DNA of 64,000 nucleotides, from contig MU270093.1 in NCBI GenBank assembly GCA_021432635.1, positions 186,001-250,000 on the forward strand. The letters run 5' to 3'. A program made the position numbers and the translations under genes. Source of the DNA: Thozetella sp. PMI_491. Taxonomy: Eukaryota; Ascomycota; Sordariomycetes; Chaetosphaeriales; Chaetosphaeriaceae. Under the pieces are notes generated by a model. It was not told the origin of the DNA, did no database searches, and worked only from the letters and a program-made list of their open reading frames with translations. The stretch's first letter is position 1. Every line of letters starts with the position of its first letter. This document shows positions 10,527 to 23,195 of the stretch, in pieces.

Positions 10527-13514
10527 AATCCCTGCGGAATGAATGAATGCGACCAACCGGAGCACCCCTCCGAGTGGGAAGGACTTGTGTCTCTCCATCT
10601 GACCGCGTCTCGGTCCTCCTTTAATACCAACGAGGAGGCGCGCGGGACACACGCCTGATGATTGCAGCACGAGCCCGCGCTCTGACCTCGGTCGGTCGTC
10701 TCTCCCGTGTCCCCGCCAATCGAGTGCACACGGGAGGGGCGCGGCAATCTGCGAACTGTATCCTGCGTGCTCCGCATCGAAGCCCGGGAACTAGTGTATT
10801 TGGAATCGCGGAGCTTGCCACGGGGGATGTGCGACGTCACTCCTACCCACTCCCCGGTCTAGGCATATCTCGGGTCGGCAAGGTGCGAGCGAATGGGAAC
10901 GTGCATGCGTGTAGCTACGCACAGCAGGACGGCAAGGAGAAGCACGCGGTGAACCAACGGCGCCCGGGGAGAGGCATCATGACTCGGCGTGGGAGGAGCT
11001 GGTGTGGGTTGCGCACCGAGACAGGAGGGCGGCCACGGCTTATGAAGTGCTGTTCTGAAGGTTACATACATGATGTAGAGTACAAGGAAGGATCGCGCAA
11101 CGCCGGCTAAGTGGGAAAAGACAGGGCTTACAACCCAGAGAGCCGGGTTCATCGTTGCATGGGGAGCTACGTTGGACCGCGGGAAGCGGCCGTTTGTCGG
11201 GTTGACAGGAGCAGGAGCAGGGACGAACACCTCGGGTGATAGTCTCGAGAAGTCGTAGCTCGGTCGAGCCTGGTCCCCGTTTGGCGGCGATATGCAGGGC
11301 AGTCACTCTTGTCACCCAGGCTAATGAAGGAATTCCAAATACGCTGGCCATGTGGGCGTGGAGCCTGGCACAAGCGCCGCCGGTGAAGGAGCCGGCTGTG
11401 GAGCAAGGAGGGGGACCGGCGCGCAATGACAAATAAAGATGGGATGAGGTTAGCCCCGCCGTGAGAATTACCTTACACCTTGCTGTAATATCTCGTACAG
11501 AGTATTTTCGCCAATGACCCCCCCTAAGCTCGATTCGAAACTCGAGACGAGAATGCGATAGGCCGCATTCCTGCTGTTTGATCTTCCCGGTGGCGAGCGG
11601 GGAGAGAGGGATAGAGAGGTTGTTGACCCAACCCAACCCCGCTGGGAGCCAAAGCCTCTCAGAGGGAGACACGTGCGTGCGGCCTGCGCGCATTGATGCT
11701 GGCCTACCGCGTCTGCGTACTTTGGTACGTGGGGGGGTGGCCGGTGGGTGGGAGCCGCTGCTACTCCATGGCAAAGGCGCCTGTGGTCGGTCCGCAGGTG
11801 CGAAGGTGGGTGTGATAGCTCCTGGTGTTGTTGCACAGCGGGGAAGCGGCGTGGACTCGGCGGCTCGATTTAGGAATCTGCACCACGGACGGCGCTGTGC
11901 TGTACTGTACAAATCTATCTAAGGTACGTAGCAAGGGCCAGCATATATACGTATAGTTACGGTACAAACTAGGATCCAGGGAAGCTGCGCTCGCCCCGCT
12001 CCACTGTTCCAAGAGGGGCAGCCGCTGGGCTGGGGCGCGGCGTCGACGCTTTGGTGGGAACGAGACTCGAGACCCAAACAATCGTCTTGTAAACCGGTCA
12101 GGTCGCCGTCAAGAGACCCCTCGTGTCGAGGCATGCATGCCTGCCAAACATGCCGGCCTGCCTGCATAGGTTCGCTCCGCGCCCGTCCGTTCCTGATCGT
12201 TCCGTCGCTGTAACGCGATCCCGGATCGGCATCCCGCTCGCCTTCGCGCATTCCCGAATTCATGTTAGATAACTCTGGTCCTGCTCCAGAAGAGGGTTGG
12301 AAACGGGGGTCTGTGGGCTGCAACAGGTGATCACCTAAGAACACGGCAGCTCGGCAGCCCAGGCTTGCCAGGGTACCTAGCTATGTACCGCGCATAGCTT
12401 CCATGCCGCTAGGCAATGTACTCTGTATGTGGCATGTACGTCAGGCACCCGCCAAAGACGGCCCCAACGACGATCCCACGGTCCAGTGTGTACAATACTG
12501 TACATACCTCCTGGCCTGTATCGGTAGGCCAATCTGCCCCAACGCCCAGCCGTGCCCGATAGGGAGCTGCATAGCAGCAGCCGTAGTAGCAGCAGCAGCA
12601 GCAGCAAGGAGGACGAGGAAGAGGGGCGTCTGGGAACTGTGTAAGACTCCCCCACCCCGGCCCTTCCCAACCAGCTTGTCTGGATGCTGGTTTATCGCTT
12701 GCCTTAGCGTCTCGTTCGCCCCTCAAATTTTCTCTGAGCGCCCCAGACGTCGATACCTCGCTCCTCGGCGCCGCCGCAGTGCTGAGTCCGCGAACCTGTG
12801 GGACGTCCGGCCACCGCCCCCTTTGGGCCCCCCCGATGGCTCCGTTTCCAGGAAGAAGGCCAGATTTGGGGGTCCCCTCCCCGGCGGGGGGGAGATAAAG
12901 GAGGGTGGGGATCAGTGTTGGTGGGTAAGCATAGTAAACAAGTGGCAGTAGGACAAGTAGGAGGAGGAGGAGGAGGAGAGGAGGAGGGCGGCTCTGCACA
13001 AGAATAGGACGGCGCCATACAACCGGGGGCTGCGTCACAGAGCGGTCAGTCGCTGCTGGCGCCGGAGCTTCCTCGCTCGACCTTGCTTCTTCCTCTCTCC
13101 GGCTAAGGAGAGGATCCCACCACCCCCTACCCCCGGGTCCGAGTTCGTCCAGAGCGGCGCTGGTGGGAACGACTCAAGGTATTTAAGGGACACTTGCTTC
13201 CCTCTCCCAGCACGCAGTTGAACTTTCCCACACAGCCCGTACCTCAGCTACCTACCTAGTCAGCCCGTCTCCATACAGCCTCCCCCCATCCAGGGCTTGT
13301 GCGTTTCGACCTGCCCACACCTCGCAGATACTCTTCGTGCCTTCCCCCATACATTATATATAGCTCGGGAACCAACCGTTGCCTCTCTCTTCGGCCGTCC
13401 ATCCCACCTCCAACCTAGCCTACCGCTGTCGCGTCCCGAACCAACACACCGTCGTACCGCCTGCCCGGTCTCAGAACAGCAACCTTCCTCGCTTACCTTC
13501 TCGAAACATTCAAA
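10527..13514. other. 3 kb spacer with simple repeats, no supportable gene
   Basis: No convincing coding frame. It holds an AGC trinucleotide run (about 12588-12606), a GAG/GGA run (about 12959-12987), and short GTAC/CCTAG-type palindromic words (for example 12372-12380 and 13248-13259). The final 300 bp are C/T-rich and should be the promoter and leader of the GFA-type gene, with TATTTAA at 13180-13186. Confidence 0.5.
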
Positions 13515-14343
13515 ATGGGTCTCTCTGGCCACTGCCTCTGCAAGGCCGTCACCTACACGGTCGACGTCGATGCTCCCCTCGTCACCGGGTACGACCACTG
13601 TGATGACTGCCAGCGCCAGTCTGGCTCGACCTATTGTATGTCGCCTCCCCTATTTCTCCCCTTCCTGACTCCCTTTCTCCTCTCGGAACTCGGTCGGCGG
13701 GCGTTGTCTCGGCGGTACCTTGGGGCGAGCTCGCCTCGAGGTCGCCTTGTGTGGGTGTACTGCGTCATGGTGGGCGGGGGCACCAAGCTCTGCGAGGAGA
13801 GCCCCGCCCCCGCACCCAAGTTGCAGAGCTGAGCTCAACAGAGCTATCGTGGGACCCCTCCAACCAGGTCTCCTCATGGGCGGCAAAGCCGTTCTCAAAA
13901 CCTGCGGTACAAGGGGGACCGGAACGCTCTCGAATGTACTGATTCTTTTCTCGGGGCTCCAGTGTGCTGACTTGATGGTTCTCCAGCGCTCGTCGTCGTG
14001 GTGCCCAAGGATAAGCTGACCGTCAACGGCCCGGTCAAGAAGTGGGAGGGCACAGGCAGCTCTGGAAAGTCTGTCTGGCGCTGGTTCTGCTCCGACTGCG
14101 GCTCCCCCATCGCCCACGACCCCGATGCGGCGCCCGAGATCATTGCCCTCAAGGGCGGTACTCTGGACAGCGAGATCAAGAAGAACCTCAAACCGGTTTG
14201 TGACCCCTCCCCCTCGTTGCCTGACCTCTGTATCGCGCGCCGACCCTGACCCTACTCTTAAGGATACCGAGATCTGGACAGTTGGAAAGCTGCCCTTCTG
14301 CCAGGAGCACCTCGCCAAGCCCTTCACCCACATGCCCGAATAA
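13515..14343 (+). CDS. GFA/CENP-V-type zinc-binding protein
   Basis: Predicted 136-residue protein of the glutathione-dependent formaldehyde-activating enzyme (GFA) fold. Exons: 13515-13635, 13987-14195, 14263-14343. Intron 1 is long for this genome (351 nt, GTATGT donor, CTGAC branch, CCAG acceptor). Intron 2 uses a weaker GTTTGT donor and an AAG acceptor. Zinc ligands of the fold are present: C7 and C9 (GHCLCK), C29 and C32 (HCDDCQRQSG), and C75 and C78 (CSDCGSP). The C-terminal helix region (DTEIWTVGKLPF) fits the family. Bacterial Gfa has been linked to S-hydroxymethylglutathione formation, but many fungal members have no known substrate, so only the fold is claimed. It is convergent with the GPI-protein gene. 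Confidence 0.92.
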
Positions 14344-14758
14344 GCGTCTGCCTCGACGCTCCTCTCTATTCATCATGCAAGCTGTCAATGCTGCCGCTGC
14401 TCGGATCCACAAGGCCAACGGGGGAACGAGAAAAGCACAACGGAACGCAATTTTTATCGGCGCCACCAGAGGATTTGAAACGATGCAATGATATATAAAC
14501 CAATGCTGTCTTTGAGAGTGAGAGGGCCCATTATCATTAAGAGAATGAGGACGCCTAATACAATAAGCAGGGGATAAGTTGACCCCTGGCAACACTGGGC
14601 CAGACATGAATTAAACCCCCATTTTTCTTGAGTTCCATAGCGCCTCGTCTCGCTCTTTTAAACCAGTGACCCATCCCCTCCCAATCAACCCTGTGGTAAT
14701 AGTGACCAGCCGGGGCCGGAAGCACTTGACCGGCGTGGAAGCGCCTTCGCTGTCTTGC
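14344..14758. other. 3' intergenic region between convergent genes
   Basis: 415 bp between two convergent stop codons, probably shared 3' untranslated sequence. Nothing else is seen. Confidence 0.5.
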
Positions 14759-15505
14759 CTAGAGAAGCAGCCTGCTTCCCACCAGCGCAGCCACAGCCAG
14801 CAAGCTGCCAGTCTGCACACGCAGACTCCCAGCAGCGTTTGGCTTCGTGCTGCTCGAGCTCGGACTGGAGCCTGTAGGGGTTCCCCCACCGCTGCTCGAC
14901 TTCGAGTCTGTCGGGGTGCCGGACGGGCTTGTCGCCGATGGCTTCGCCGTTGCGCCCGTCGCACTCCCTGTGATTGCTCCAGGACCCTGGCTCGCGCTCG
15001 GGGTGTAATACAAAGTGACCGCGGTGTCGCTCGGGGCACGATCGCTGCCGACTGTGGCACCTGTCGTAGGCATTGTTCCTTGGTCGGCCTGTTTGGCGAA
15101 GGCCGTCTGCCACACGGCCGTAGGGGTTGCGGCGCCGCAGAACGAGGACGACGCAAGGCCAATAATGGTCTGATAGAAAGCGTAATCGCGCGGCGACCGG
15201 ATGCCGTGGAAGTATTGGCAGTCGAGGCACCCAAGCCAATCGGGGAAGTAAGATCCACCGCACATGCATTCCTGGTGCGCGAGGAGCGCGAGTGGCTCAG
15301 TGCCGTTAGGCCAGCATGCCGTCTCAATCACCTCGATCTCGGTGCACGGCGGGATGATGGTGCTCGGAGCCTCGACGGCCGGCTTGCAGACGTCGGCGAG
15401 GTAGTCACGCGGGAAGAGAGTGTCGCGCTGCGCCAAGGCGGGAGTCCCCAGGAGAGCGAGGGCCACGAGGGACACCGTCCTCTTGCTAGCCATAGCTGAT
15501 GGCAT
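14759..15505 (-). CDS. secreted cysteine-rich GPI-anchored protein, family unknown
   Basis: Predicted 248 residues (244 if the second Met at 15493 is used). There is a signal peptide (MASKRTVSLVALALLGTPALAQ, split here as a short hydrophobic core ending ALA-Q). A compact domain of about 110 residues contains eight cysteines (VCK, PCT, ACW, ECMCGG, GCLDCQ, FCG), consistent with four disulfides. A Ser/Thr/Gly/Pro-rich, probably O-glycosylated stalk follows. The C-terminus is hydrophobic and short (SLLAVAALVGSRLLL) after small residues, the layout of a GPI attachment signal. It therefore probably sits at the plasma membrane or wall. I do not recognise the domain. It is intronless and on the minus strand, convergent with the GFA-type gene. 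Confidence 0.82.
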   Translation of the reverse strand: MPSAMASKRTVSLVALALLGTPALAQRDTLFPRDYLADVCKPAVEAPSTIIPPCTEIEVIETACWPNGTEPLALLAHQECMCGGSYFPDWLGCLDCQYFHGIRSPRDYAFYQTIIGLASSSFCGAATPTAVWQTAFAKQADQGTMPTTGATVGSDRAPSDTAVTLYYTPSASQGPGAITGSATGATAKPSATSPSGTPTDSKSSSGGGTPTGSSPSSSSTKPNAAGSLRVQTGSLLAVAALVGSRLLL

Positions 15506-18500
15506 GGTGGTGGACTTGGGCGTTGGATACCTACGTCCACGAACGACGAATCGGTTGTGGAAACTAGTGTCCGAGCTGCTAGCTAGGGCAGGTCGATCCA
15601 GAGCGGCGCGCGAGAGCTGTATAGTGCCTGCGATTCAAGCTCGCTCCTGAGATGTGTGTGTCTGAGCAGTGCGAAGCGACGAAAGAACGGACTGGGCGTA
15701 CAGGTGGGAGGGCGAGCGGAAATAATGTCCCAGAGCGCGCGGCGACAGACACGAACTATCATGCTTGGAAGCTGTGCCGCACGTCTCGGCTAGGCTAGGC
15801 AGGCCCTAGCCATCCCTAAGTGGTAGCTTTCCGGTCTTACCGGAATAAGCTCTGCTCCCTATCGTGAAGGCTTGGCGTAGGTGCATTATTTAACCGTCTC
15901 CAATCTCCCAGGTACACCGCCGACACACTGCACTCGAACCGCACTTGCGGCGCCCGCAGAGCCAACGCTGCAGGGGCAAAAGTTCCTCGTCGGCGTAATA
16001 GCCGTGCATATATGTATCACAGAGCCTCGCCATTCCCGGGCGCACGGGGAGGAGACGGCAGCTGTTCGTAACGAGATGGGTAGAATTTGCTGGACCCGAC
16101 TAAGCGCCGGGAGGTGGTATTGGCGTTGGGGGCGGAGACACAGCCTGGTTGGGAGAGGAGAGGAAACAGGTAGCTGTTCTGCCACAGACTAGTCCCGAAA
16201 TGTTGAAATGGGGAGGTGACTACCTACCTAGGTAGGGTTGACTGCCAGGAAACTCATCCGGCACGCAGCGCCTGCCTCTGTTCACGACGCTTTAGGCTGC
16301 CTTGTGGCGTGTAGACAAAGTGGTGAATGAATAGGAGAGAGCTTTAGAAATAGGCTCCAACCTTGCTTATATGCCCTGCTCCAGAAGCTTATTCATCAAC
16401 ATGGCCAGCAAGGTTGCCCAACAGGGTGCCTACCTACGCACGAGCTACTGCTACCTACTCCCCGTATTGTACAATCGATGAGGCGAACCATAAGCGTCTT
16501 TATTGAGCTGTGAAGAGAGTTTCTGTAGACCATGGGCCGGCCACCTGAAGCATCGTGAGACCGCTAGCGAGCTGGCATCTCCCTCTTCTGGAGAAGACCG
16601 CACATCTGGGGCAGCCTGGCTTCAGGTCATGCCCGAGGTGGTCAAGTTGAGAGTATAATTCGCGCTCGTCGGATCGTAATACGTCATACCAACGAAGACA
16701 CGCGGGCATTCTACAGTTGTTTGCAGGGATGGTAAGATAAATTGCCGCTTCTCTTGCCGGTCTCCTATACTCAGTCTCTGTCGACCCGGCAGCAGTTTCA
16801 CCCTCTGCGTCTTTAATACCTTAGCTCACTCTCCATTACTCTAACGCTCCTTGTCCATGAATTGAAGTTTAACTAGGTAACCCCGGCCCATTGCTCAAAT
16901 CAAGCGGCGAGTTGTTTACCTACCCTTTTCTATACAGGCCGACATCATTGCACACCGGAGGCACCGTGCCTGCGGCCAAACATACAAGGCCCGAGGACGG
17001 CAATATTGGACTAATGCTGGTTTATAGGTGGCCTATGTGTGGAAATCTTGGGCCGACAAGCCCACCTGGAGCTTCACTGGCTCGACGTGCTGCCCCGTCC
17101 GCCCTGTTTCTTACCTGCTGGAGCGTCCATGTCCGACCATGCAAGACGAGAAGTACTAGGAGCTAGTCGGTTGACAACCTGGCCGCTTTGTACCTCCAAC
17201 GCGGCGGCACCTCTAGGTCATAGCGAAGATGGTCTTGGGTTGGATAGTAGGGAGCTTAGCTCCTTCGGAAATGCTCTTCCTCGGTCTCTAGAGGTATGAT
17301 CAAATTGCAATATTTCGGCTTAACTCTCGACCGCTTGATCAGGAGGTTGGCTGAATAGCAAGTATCTAGCCGGCCACCGTCCATCTAGTTCAACAGTTCA
17401 GCCTTGGCCTGGTATCTCGCAAGTGACACTCGTTTGACCAACATGATCTAGATTTCATAGCAAGGAGCCAGAGACGCCTGCTCTGTCGATCCTGCCATCG
17501 TTGGCTTAGCCGGTGGCTGCTGGCCCCTGGCAGCAGGCCTCGGATTACCGTATCTCTTGTGAGGAGCGCTTGCAGACAACTCTCACTCGAGAAGCAAACC
17601 GTAAGAGGTTCGTCTTAGACAACGTCCACGACAATGGCCACTGGGCTTTTCAGCTCCGAGACATTTCTAACACCTAGCTAGTCGTAAAGTATCTCTGGAA
17701 ATATCGCTCTAGTACGGGCCAACCATAGAACATCCCGCATATTCGCCCCGCCCGCGTCGAAGGACAAGCGCCGTCTGGCATATTGCATGGGCGGTGACTA
17801 GATGACGATGAGCACATGCGACTACGTGGAATGGGTCAATTGACGCCACGGGGCCGACTGGGAACTCGGAGAGTCACTGAATGGCAGCCTGAATGAAAAA
17901 GCCCAATGTATACAGATACAATCTGCTAGCTAGGAACTGACACCACCATCTGCGAATTCGTTCAAGGTTACCCAGCCAAGACTCAGCTGGGGTGTAATTA
18001 CTGCGATTACGCAAATGATGGAGCTGGCGAAGAGTTTGGCTCTGCGGATCGGGCTATTCCGGGCAGACAGTCTAGTTTGAAGTCGCAATGGACCAGCGAT
18101 CCTGACTCTTAGGGCGTTAACTGAGTCACATAAAAGCTAAGGGTGGATGATCAAGAATCACGAGAGAGTGAGGGCGCCGAGCACGCCAAGAGCGGGTTAG
18201 GGAGAGAGGAGTGGCGGAGATGATACTAGAAAACGCTGGACCGTGGACTATTTCGAGCGATCGATTGCATTTGGTATGGCGGCGGAGTTGGGGACTGCGA
18301 GGGACCAACATGCGTCAGCTCCCGGGCGGCAAAACGGAATGGAGCCAAGCTGATACTGAATGCTGAAGCGCCGGCTATCCTACAAGGGCATGGCAAGCTC
18401 CCGGCAAGTCTGCTATGCCCCCCCCTCTCCCAAGCGTCTTCTTGCGATGCAGCTCGGGCAACACCTAGGAGGGGCGAAAAGGATGGATAGCCGTCGAATG

Positions 18501-20215
18501 CAAGAGACGAGGTGGTGGCGCAAGCGTAGGCGGCCACATGTAAGCAAGGAAGGGCAGAGAGCTGGACAGAAATGTGGAGGGGACGCAGATGAGGCAGGCG
18601 ATGACGGCCCTGGATGCTGCCGAACGGGCAACCCGGCTATTTCGACGTGCAGGCGCATGGGGAGTCACGTTGGCATCACATTTGCAGGGTTAGGAATGTG
18701 GACTGGGGATGGGTCATTGCTGAGCGAAAAAAGGGGCTGACACAGGCATCCTCGAGTTCGGATGCGACTCGCGCGGCACGAGAATCGAGCACGCGCCTTT
18801 CTGGGGGCGGGCGGGTGGGAGAGGGGACGATAGGAGAGGAGTACCTCCCACGCCCCGCGCCCCTCCACAACTCTTTGGGATGAATTTCTGAAGCGGTGGC
18901 GGCGGCGGCCTTGGGGTGCAGCGGCGGCTGGCGAACGAGGAAACTGGGTGAATGAGAAAGGGAAAAGGGAAGGGGAGGGGGTTAAGATGGTCTAGTTCGC
19001 CGAGATCGTGCGCCGGAGGAGCATACAAACCGGAGGGTCCCCCTGCACAGGCTGGATCCGGAAGGACTCAGAGCAGGATGGAAAGAACAACGACGGCTAG
19101 GCAGATGGGATCGCTGGCCGCGTTGGCCGCTGGCCTTCACATTCGCTTTTGATTCACCCTGACAAAGTTCGCTTTGGGAAACGGGGGGATCTCCGGTCAA
19201 AAAAAAACGGGCACAGGGCGACAGACTTCGAGCAGCCACACAGAACCTGGGAGAGAGATCCAGAACCGAGACCAGACCACCCGGCTCTCCTCGTCGGTTT
19301 CGCCAGGCTCGCCCTTTTCCCCCCATCCACTCTCTCACCTCACCAGCCCCTTCGCGTGGCCCCCCCAAAACCCGAACAGCGGGATTATACTACACCGCAC
19401 GGCACCTCACGATGGCGCTCGCTGCAGCGCAAAAAAAGCCCAGTTTCCCATTTATTTAGACACTTAGTCGTAGTATTCCGTATAGAAGAACCATGTCCTC
19501 GATACCAGCCTCTCTCTCGATAGACTGGCGGGCGTGCTCGGCAACGAGAAGAGAGTTCGGGCTAATCGCATGTGTGGGGCGACATGGATGGCACGGGCCC
19601 CCTTCTTTACGTGTAGAGGGAACGTCCAACCCAAACCATCTCTGAAAGCGCAAGTCTCGCGGAGGAAGAAAATTGCCAGACCAGCATGAAGAGCTTGTGT
19701 TCGCGGGCGTTCCTCATCGGGAGGGCCCAACCTTTGGCAATTATGATGCGGCGCCCACCCCTTCAATAACCCGCAACCTCAAAGTCCACGCCATCCTTTC
19801 CCCTTTCCCTCCCCATCCCACCCGCCCATCCTTTTTCTTGCATCACCGCCCTCGTCTCCCGGATTTGCATCGCCGGCGAGCGCAATAAATAAGTGCAACG
19901 CCAAACTGGGTAGTAGATTTCTCACCCCAGCTGAGTTTCGCCCGCTCCCCTTCGGCTCCCCGACCAGTGGACCGACACTTCCAACACAAAAAGGTCAGCC
20001 TGGCCCTTTGCCAGCCACCACCAACCCGCCCATCAACACGGCACCATCCCAACGACACAACCTCTGCACTTGGCCCATTGTCGTCGTCGCCGTCGTGACG
20101 CCCCCTTCCCCCCTTCGCCCTCTGCCCATCCCGCCATTTTGAATCCACCCTCTGCCCCCTTGTCGGTCGGCATCCACTTTTGCATTTGCTCGCATCTTCC
20201 CCCGGTTCTCTCACC
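15506..20215. other. 4.7 kb spacer, no supportable gene
   Basis: No coherent coding frame on either strand. It includes a palindromic TACCTAGGTA at 16225-16234 in a CTACC-rich setting, a less GC-rich segment at about 16.2-18.1 kb, a purine-rich stretch near 18.9-19.05 kb, and the C/T-rich leader of the Ies4 gene (about 19.8-20.2 kb). The less GC-rich part has no terminal repeats or transposase remnants that I can see. Confidence 0.5.
16225..16234. repeat. palindromic TACCTAGGTA motif
   Basis: Perfect ten-base palindrome flanked by another CTACC unit, in non-coding DNA. Related words occur at 12372-12380, 13248-13259, 48595-48602 and 60941-60950. Confidence 0.6.
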
Positions 20216-21263
20216 ATGGCACCCGCTAGCAAGAACGCTGCTGCAGCCAAAGACCGCCGGAAGTCGACGAACGCCACCACCACCACCACCACTACCACCA
20301 CCACTGCCGCCGCCGCACTGCGCGACGACTCACCCTCCAAGGAGAGTCACATCATCACCCTCACCGTATCGTCCGAGAAGCTGCGTCGCATCATTGACCC
20401 CGACTCGGTCGACGACGAGTCGCCGCTCAAGGACGCCAAGGCGTCTCCGGCCACGTCGGCTACCCTCCCTGCCGCGACCAACTCGAACGCGGAGAACGCA
20501 TCCGACTCGACCCCTAACACGCCGGCTCCCGGCACCCCTGCACCTCAGTCCAGCGCCATGGGACCGCCGACTGAGGGCCCCAAGAAGAGAGGCATCAAGA
20601 GGGGTGTAGCCGGCGTCAACGGCGAGCCTAAGCCTCGAGGCAAGCCCGGCCCAAAGAAGAAACAGAGACTGTAAGCATCACTCATCTTTATCCATCCCAC
20701 CGAACATCCTACCGAACCTCCCCCATCCCTTCGCCGTCGACGGACACCGTTTGACAGCCAACCCTCATCCATTACATCACCCATCTCTGCTTGTTGCGAC
20801 CGAACCTGCCTGCTAACAGCTTCCCAACAGCGACGACGGAACCCTCGAAGGCGGCCGGAGCAGCCTAGGCGTGCATAAGCTCGGGCCCAAGGCCAACCAA
20901 GGCGCGATTAATGCCGGCCTGCGCGCCCTCGACCGCTCGGGCAAGCCCTGCCGGAAGTGGAACAGGGGTGGTTTCACGCTCAAGAGCTTCACGGGCGTCA
21001 CCTGGGAGATCAACCGATGGACGGCTCCGCCCAAGCCCCGACCGGAGGAGTCCAACCCCGATGACTCGACTCCCGCGTCTGCCGAGGGCAGCAGCAAGGA
21101 AAACAAGGAGAACAACAGCCAGGTAAAGAGCGAGAATAGCAACAACGAGAACAGCAACAACGGCGGGGGCGACGTCGAGATGCAGAGCGGTGCGCCGAGC
21201 CTGGCCGCCGCAAACTCCCCGGCACCGGTCTCTACTCCCGTTCTCGTCGAGGCAGCCTCGTAA
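20216..21263 (+). CDS. IES4: INO80 chromatin-remodelling complex subunit Ies4
   Basis: Predicted 295-residue nuclear protein. Exons 20216-20670 and 20831-21263; the intron has a GTAAGC donor, a CTAAC branch site and an ACAG acceptor. The N-terminus has a poly-Thr run of about ten residues (from an ACC/ACT repeat), followed by the conserved HIITLTVSSEKLRRII block. A basic central segment (KKRGIKRG, KPGPKKKQRL) looks like a nuclear localisation signal. The strongest family block is at about residues 165-220: LGPKANQGAINAGLRALDRSGKPCRKW, given here in part, then FTLKSFTGVTWEI. The C-terminus is Asn/Ser/Glu-rich and disordered. In yeast Ies4 is a checkpoint-kinase target within INO80; that role is inferred by homology. 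Confidence 0.88.
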
Positions 21264-23195
21264 TCTTCTACGCGTTCCTCCACGAGTCAATGGCGCTCAA
21301 GGTGGCACGGACGTATTGGCTTCAGGAGTCTAAGGTTGATGTTTGATTTTCTAAAAGCGACTGTATGGGTCTCCTTTTCTTTCCCTTCTTTTTTCGGCTT
21401 TTGTAAGAGGAAATAGCATGGACTGGCTTTATCCAGAGGAGCTTGGCTGGTACGGTTGCATGGCGTTTTCGGGGGGGCACACAAGAGGCATCGGCCTGCT
21501 GAAGTAGCAGGGCCAATACTGGATTATATCACTGGCGTCCACGTTCGCCTAGATCTGGGCATCCTGTACACTATCTGTGGAGAGGGCACGGCGCTCGACA
21601 CACTGGAACTTGTCGGGTTAAAATCAATAGACGTGGTCATCATCTCGAGACTGCCGAGCCGGTTCGCGTGAGCCGTTGAGTTCTGCTCATTCTTGCGAGA
21701 CTCATCCCCTATCTAACTTCGCTTACAACCTGCTGCTGTACCACGGCCCGCTGCCCGCCAATAGCGTAGGTCAACGACCTCCCTTCCTTTGGGAAGTCGC
21801 CTCTCAGGGCCCGACGGCTATGGCTACATGCCCATGCCCAGGCCTCACCTTCCAAGGCACCTCGTCCAAGACCTGTATAAGACGTTTCTAGAGGATTTGC
21901 ACTACCTCGACCACGTTACGTTACTGAATAAGACGTACGGGTTTAAGTCTCAATAAGATGTATCACAAGGTTGGTCTCGCTTACATCTATTTGAACGGTC
22001 CGGTGCCATGTCGGCAACATCGACACAATCGTTCGACCAAATCCGACGGCTGACAGAGGCGGTTTCTGCATTGTCCCTCTTTGCCGTGGGGGGTTTTGGG
22101 TGCGAACTGCCCAGGGATGGTGGAGGATGTGCCAGACACGCCCTGCGAGTTCCGTGAGACTCTTTTTTGGAGCCCCGTGGGAGATAAATGGCAGCGCTAT
22201 GTAGAGTGACGTGTTTCGCCCAGAAGAGGCGTGGCCTTGATACTAGCATTGTGCTAAAGACACTTCTTTACGCGTGGGACATTGTATCCCGAAACCTTGG
22301 CCAAGGTCCTCCGAGAGGCCGCTGGAAGGGGGGAGGGGGCTTTGTTGGGCAAGTAGGCTAATAGCGAAGAAGTCACGCACGCACCGTGGCGGGCTCACTG
22401 CACTGGATAGGGAGCTCCTGCAGGCCTTGTTCTGTGGGTTGAGAGGTGGCTGGCGGGGAGTGGGTGGGCGGGCACGGACTCGCCTCCGCAAACAGCAGTG
22501 CTGGGGTCCAATGGTAGCGCCAATTACAGAGGGGTCTGGGCCGTCTGTTAGCGCTTGGCCTCCACTACGCCTTCACTGAAACCTGTAAACACCACCCGGC
22601 AGCCGCCCCTGCAACTCTTCTCTTTAGCGCTGGAACTGATGGTCCTGCTGGTCCTCCCAACCCCAATCTGACCTTGAGCGACCCTCGTGATTGACAACCT
22701 TCCAACCAAGTCGACCTCGGGCATCTCGCCATTTTCGTCCAAATTACTCCATAGATGCACCATCTGGTCGACAGCGGTCCCAACGTGTCCCTGGATCCAT
22801 CGACGGCTTGATCCGGACGACATTGAAGTCGCTGTCGACTCGACGAAACCCGCCGTCGCCGGATGCCATCGTAGCCCACGTCATTGACCCCGACCACACG
22901 CCGAGAGCTCCCACGCCTGCCTGCCCCGACGAACCATCCATCCTTATCTCGGACGAGCAGCCATCGGCAAACCGCGCCTGTCTGGCCGCTTACGGACTCC
23001 ACCTTCGCCATCCTAGAGTCCCGGGAAGCTCTCAGTCGTCCCGGGACCTCGATTCGCTATAAGCTCTGAACCAGTTTCCCACTCGTCGACGCTTGCTGCT
23101 CACCCCTCCCCTCGACTCCCCAACCTGCCCGAACGGCACCTCCGCAGCCCCCCCCTCCCCCCCTTCGAGCTCCTCGCTCCTCACAACCCCTCACC
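21264..23195. other. 1.9 kb spacer with Gid1 leader
   Basis: No supportable gene. The first part should be the Ies4 3' untranslated region. The last 600 bp or so, C-rich and free of long frames with domains, should be the promoter and leader of the Gid1/Vid30-like gene. Confidence 0.45.

Noticed and set aside
15506-18100. Less GC-rich spacer as a decayed transposon
   Set aside because: No terminal inverted or direct repeats, no transposase or reverse transcriptase remnants, and no strong C-to-T mutation signature were visible by eye.
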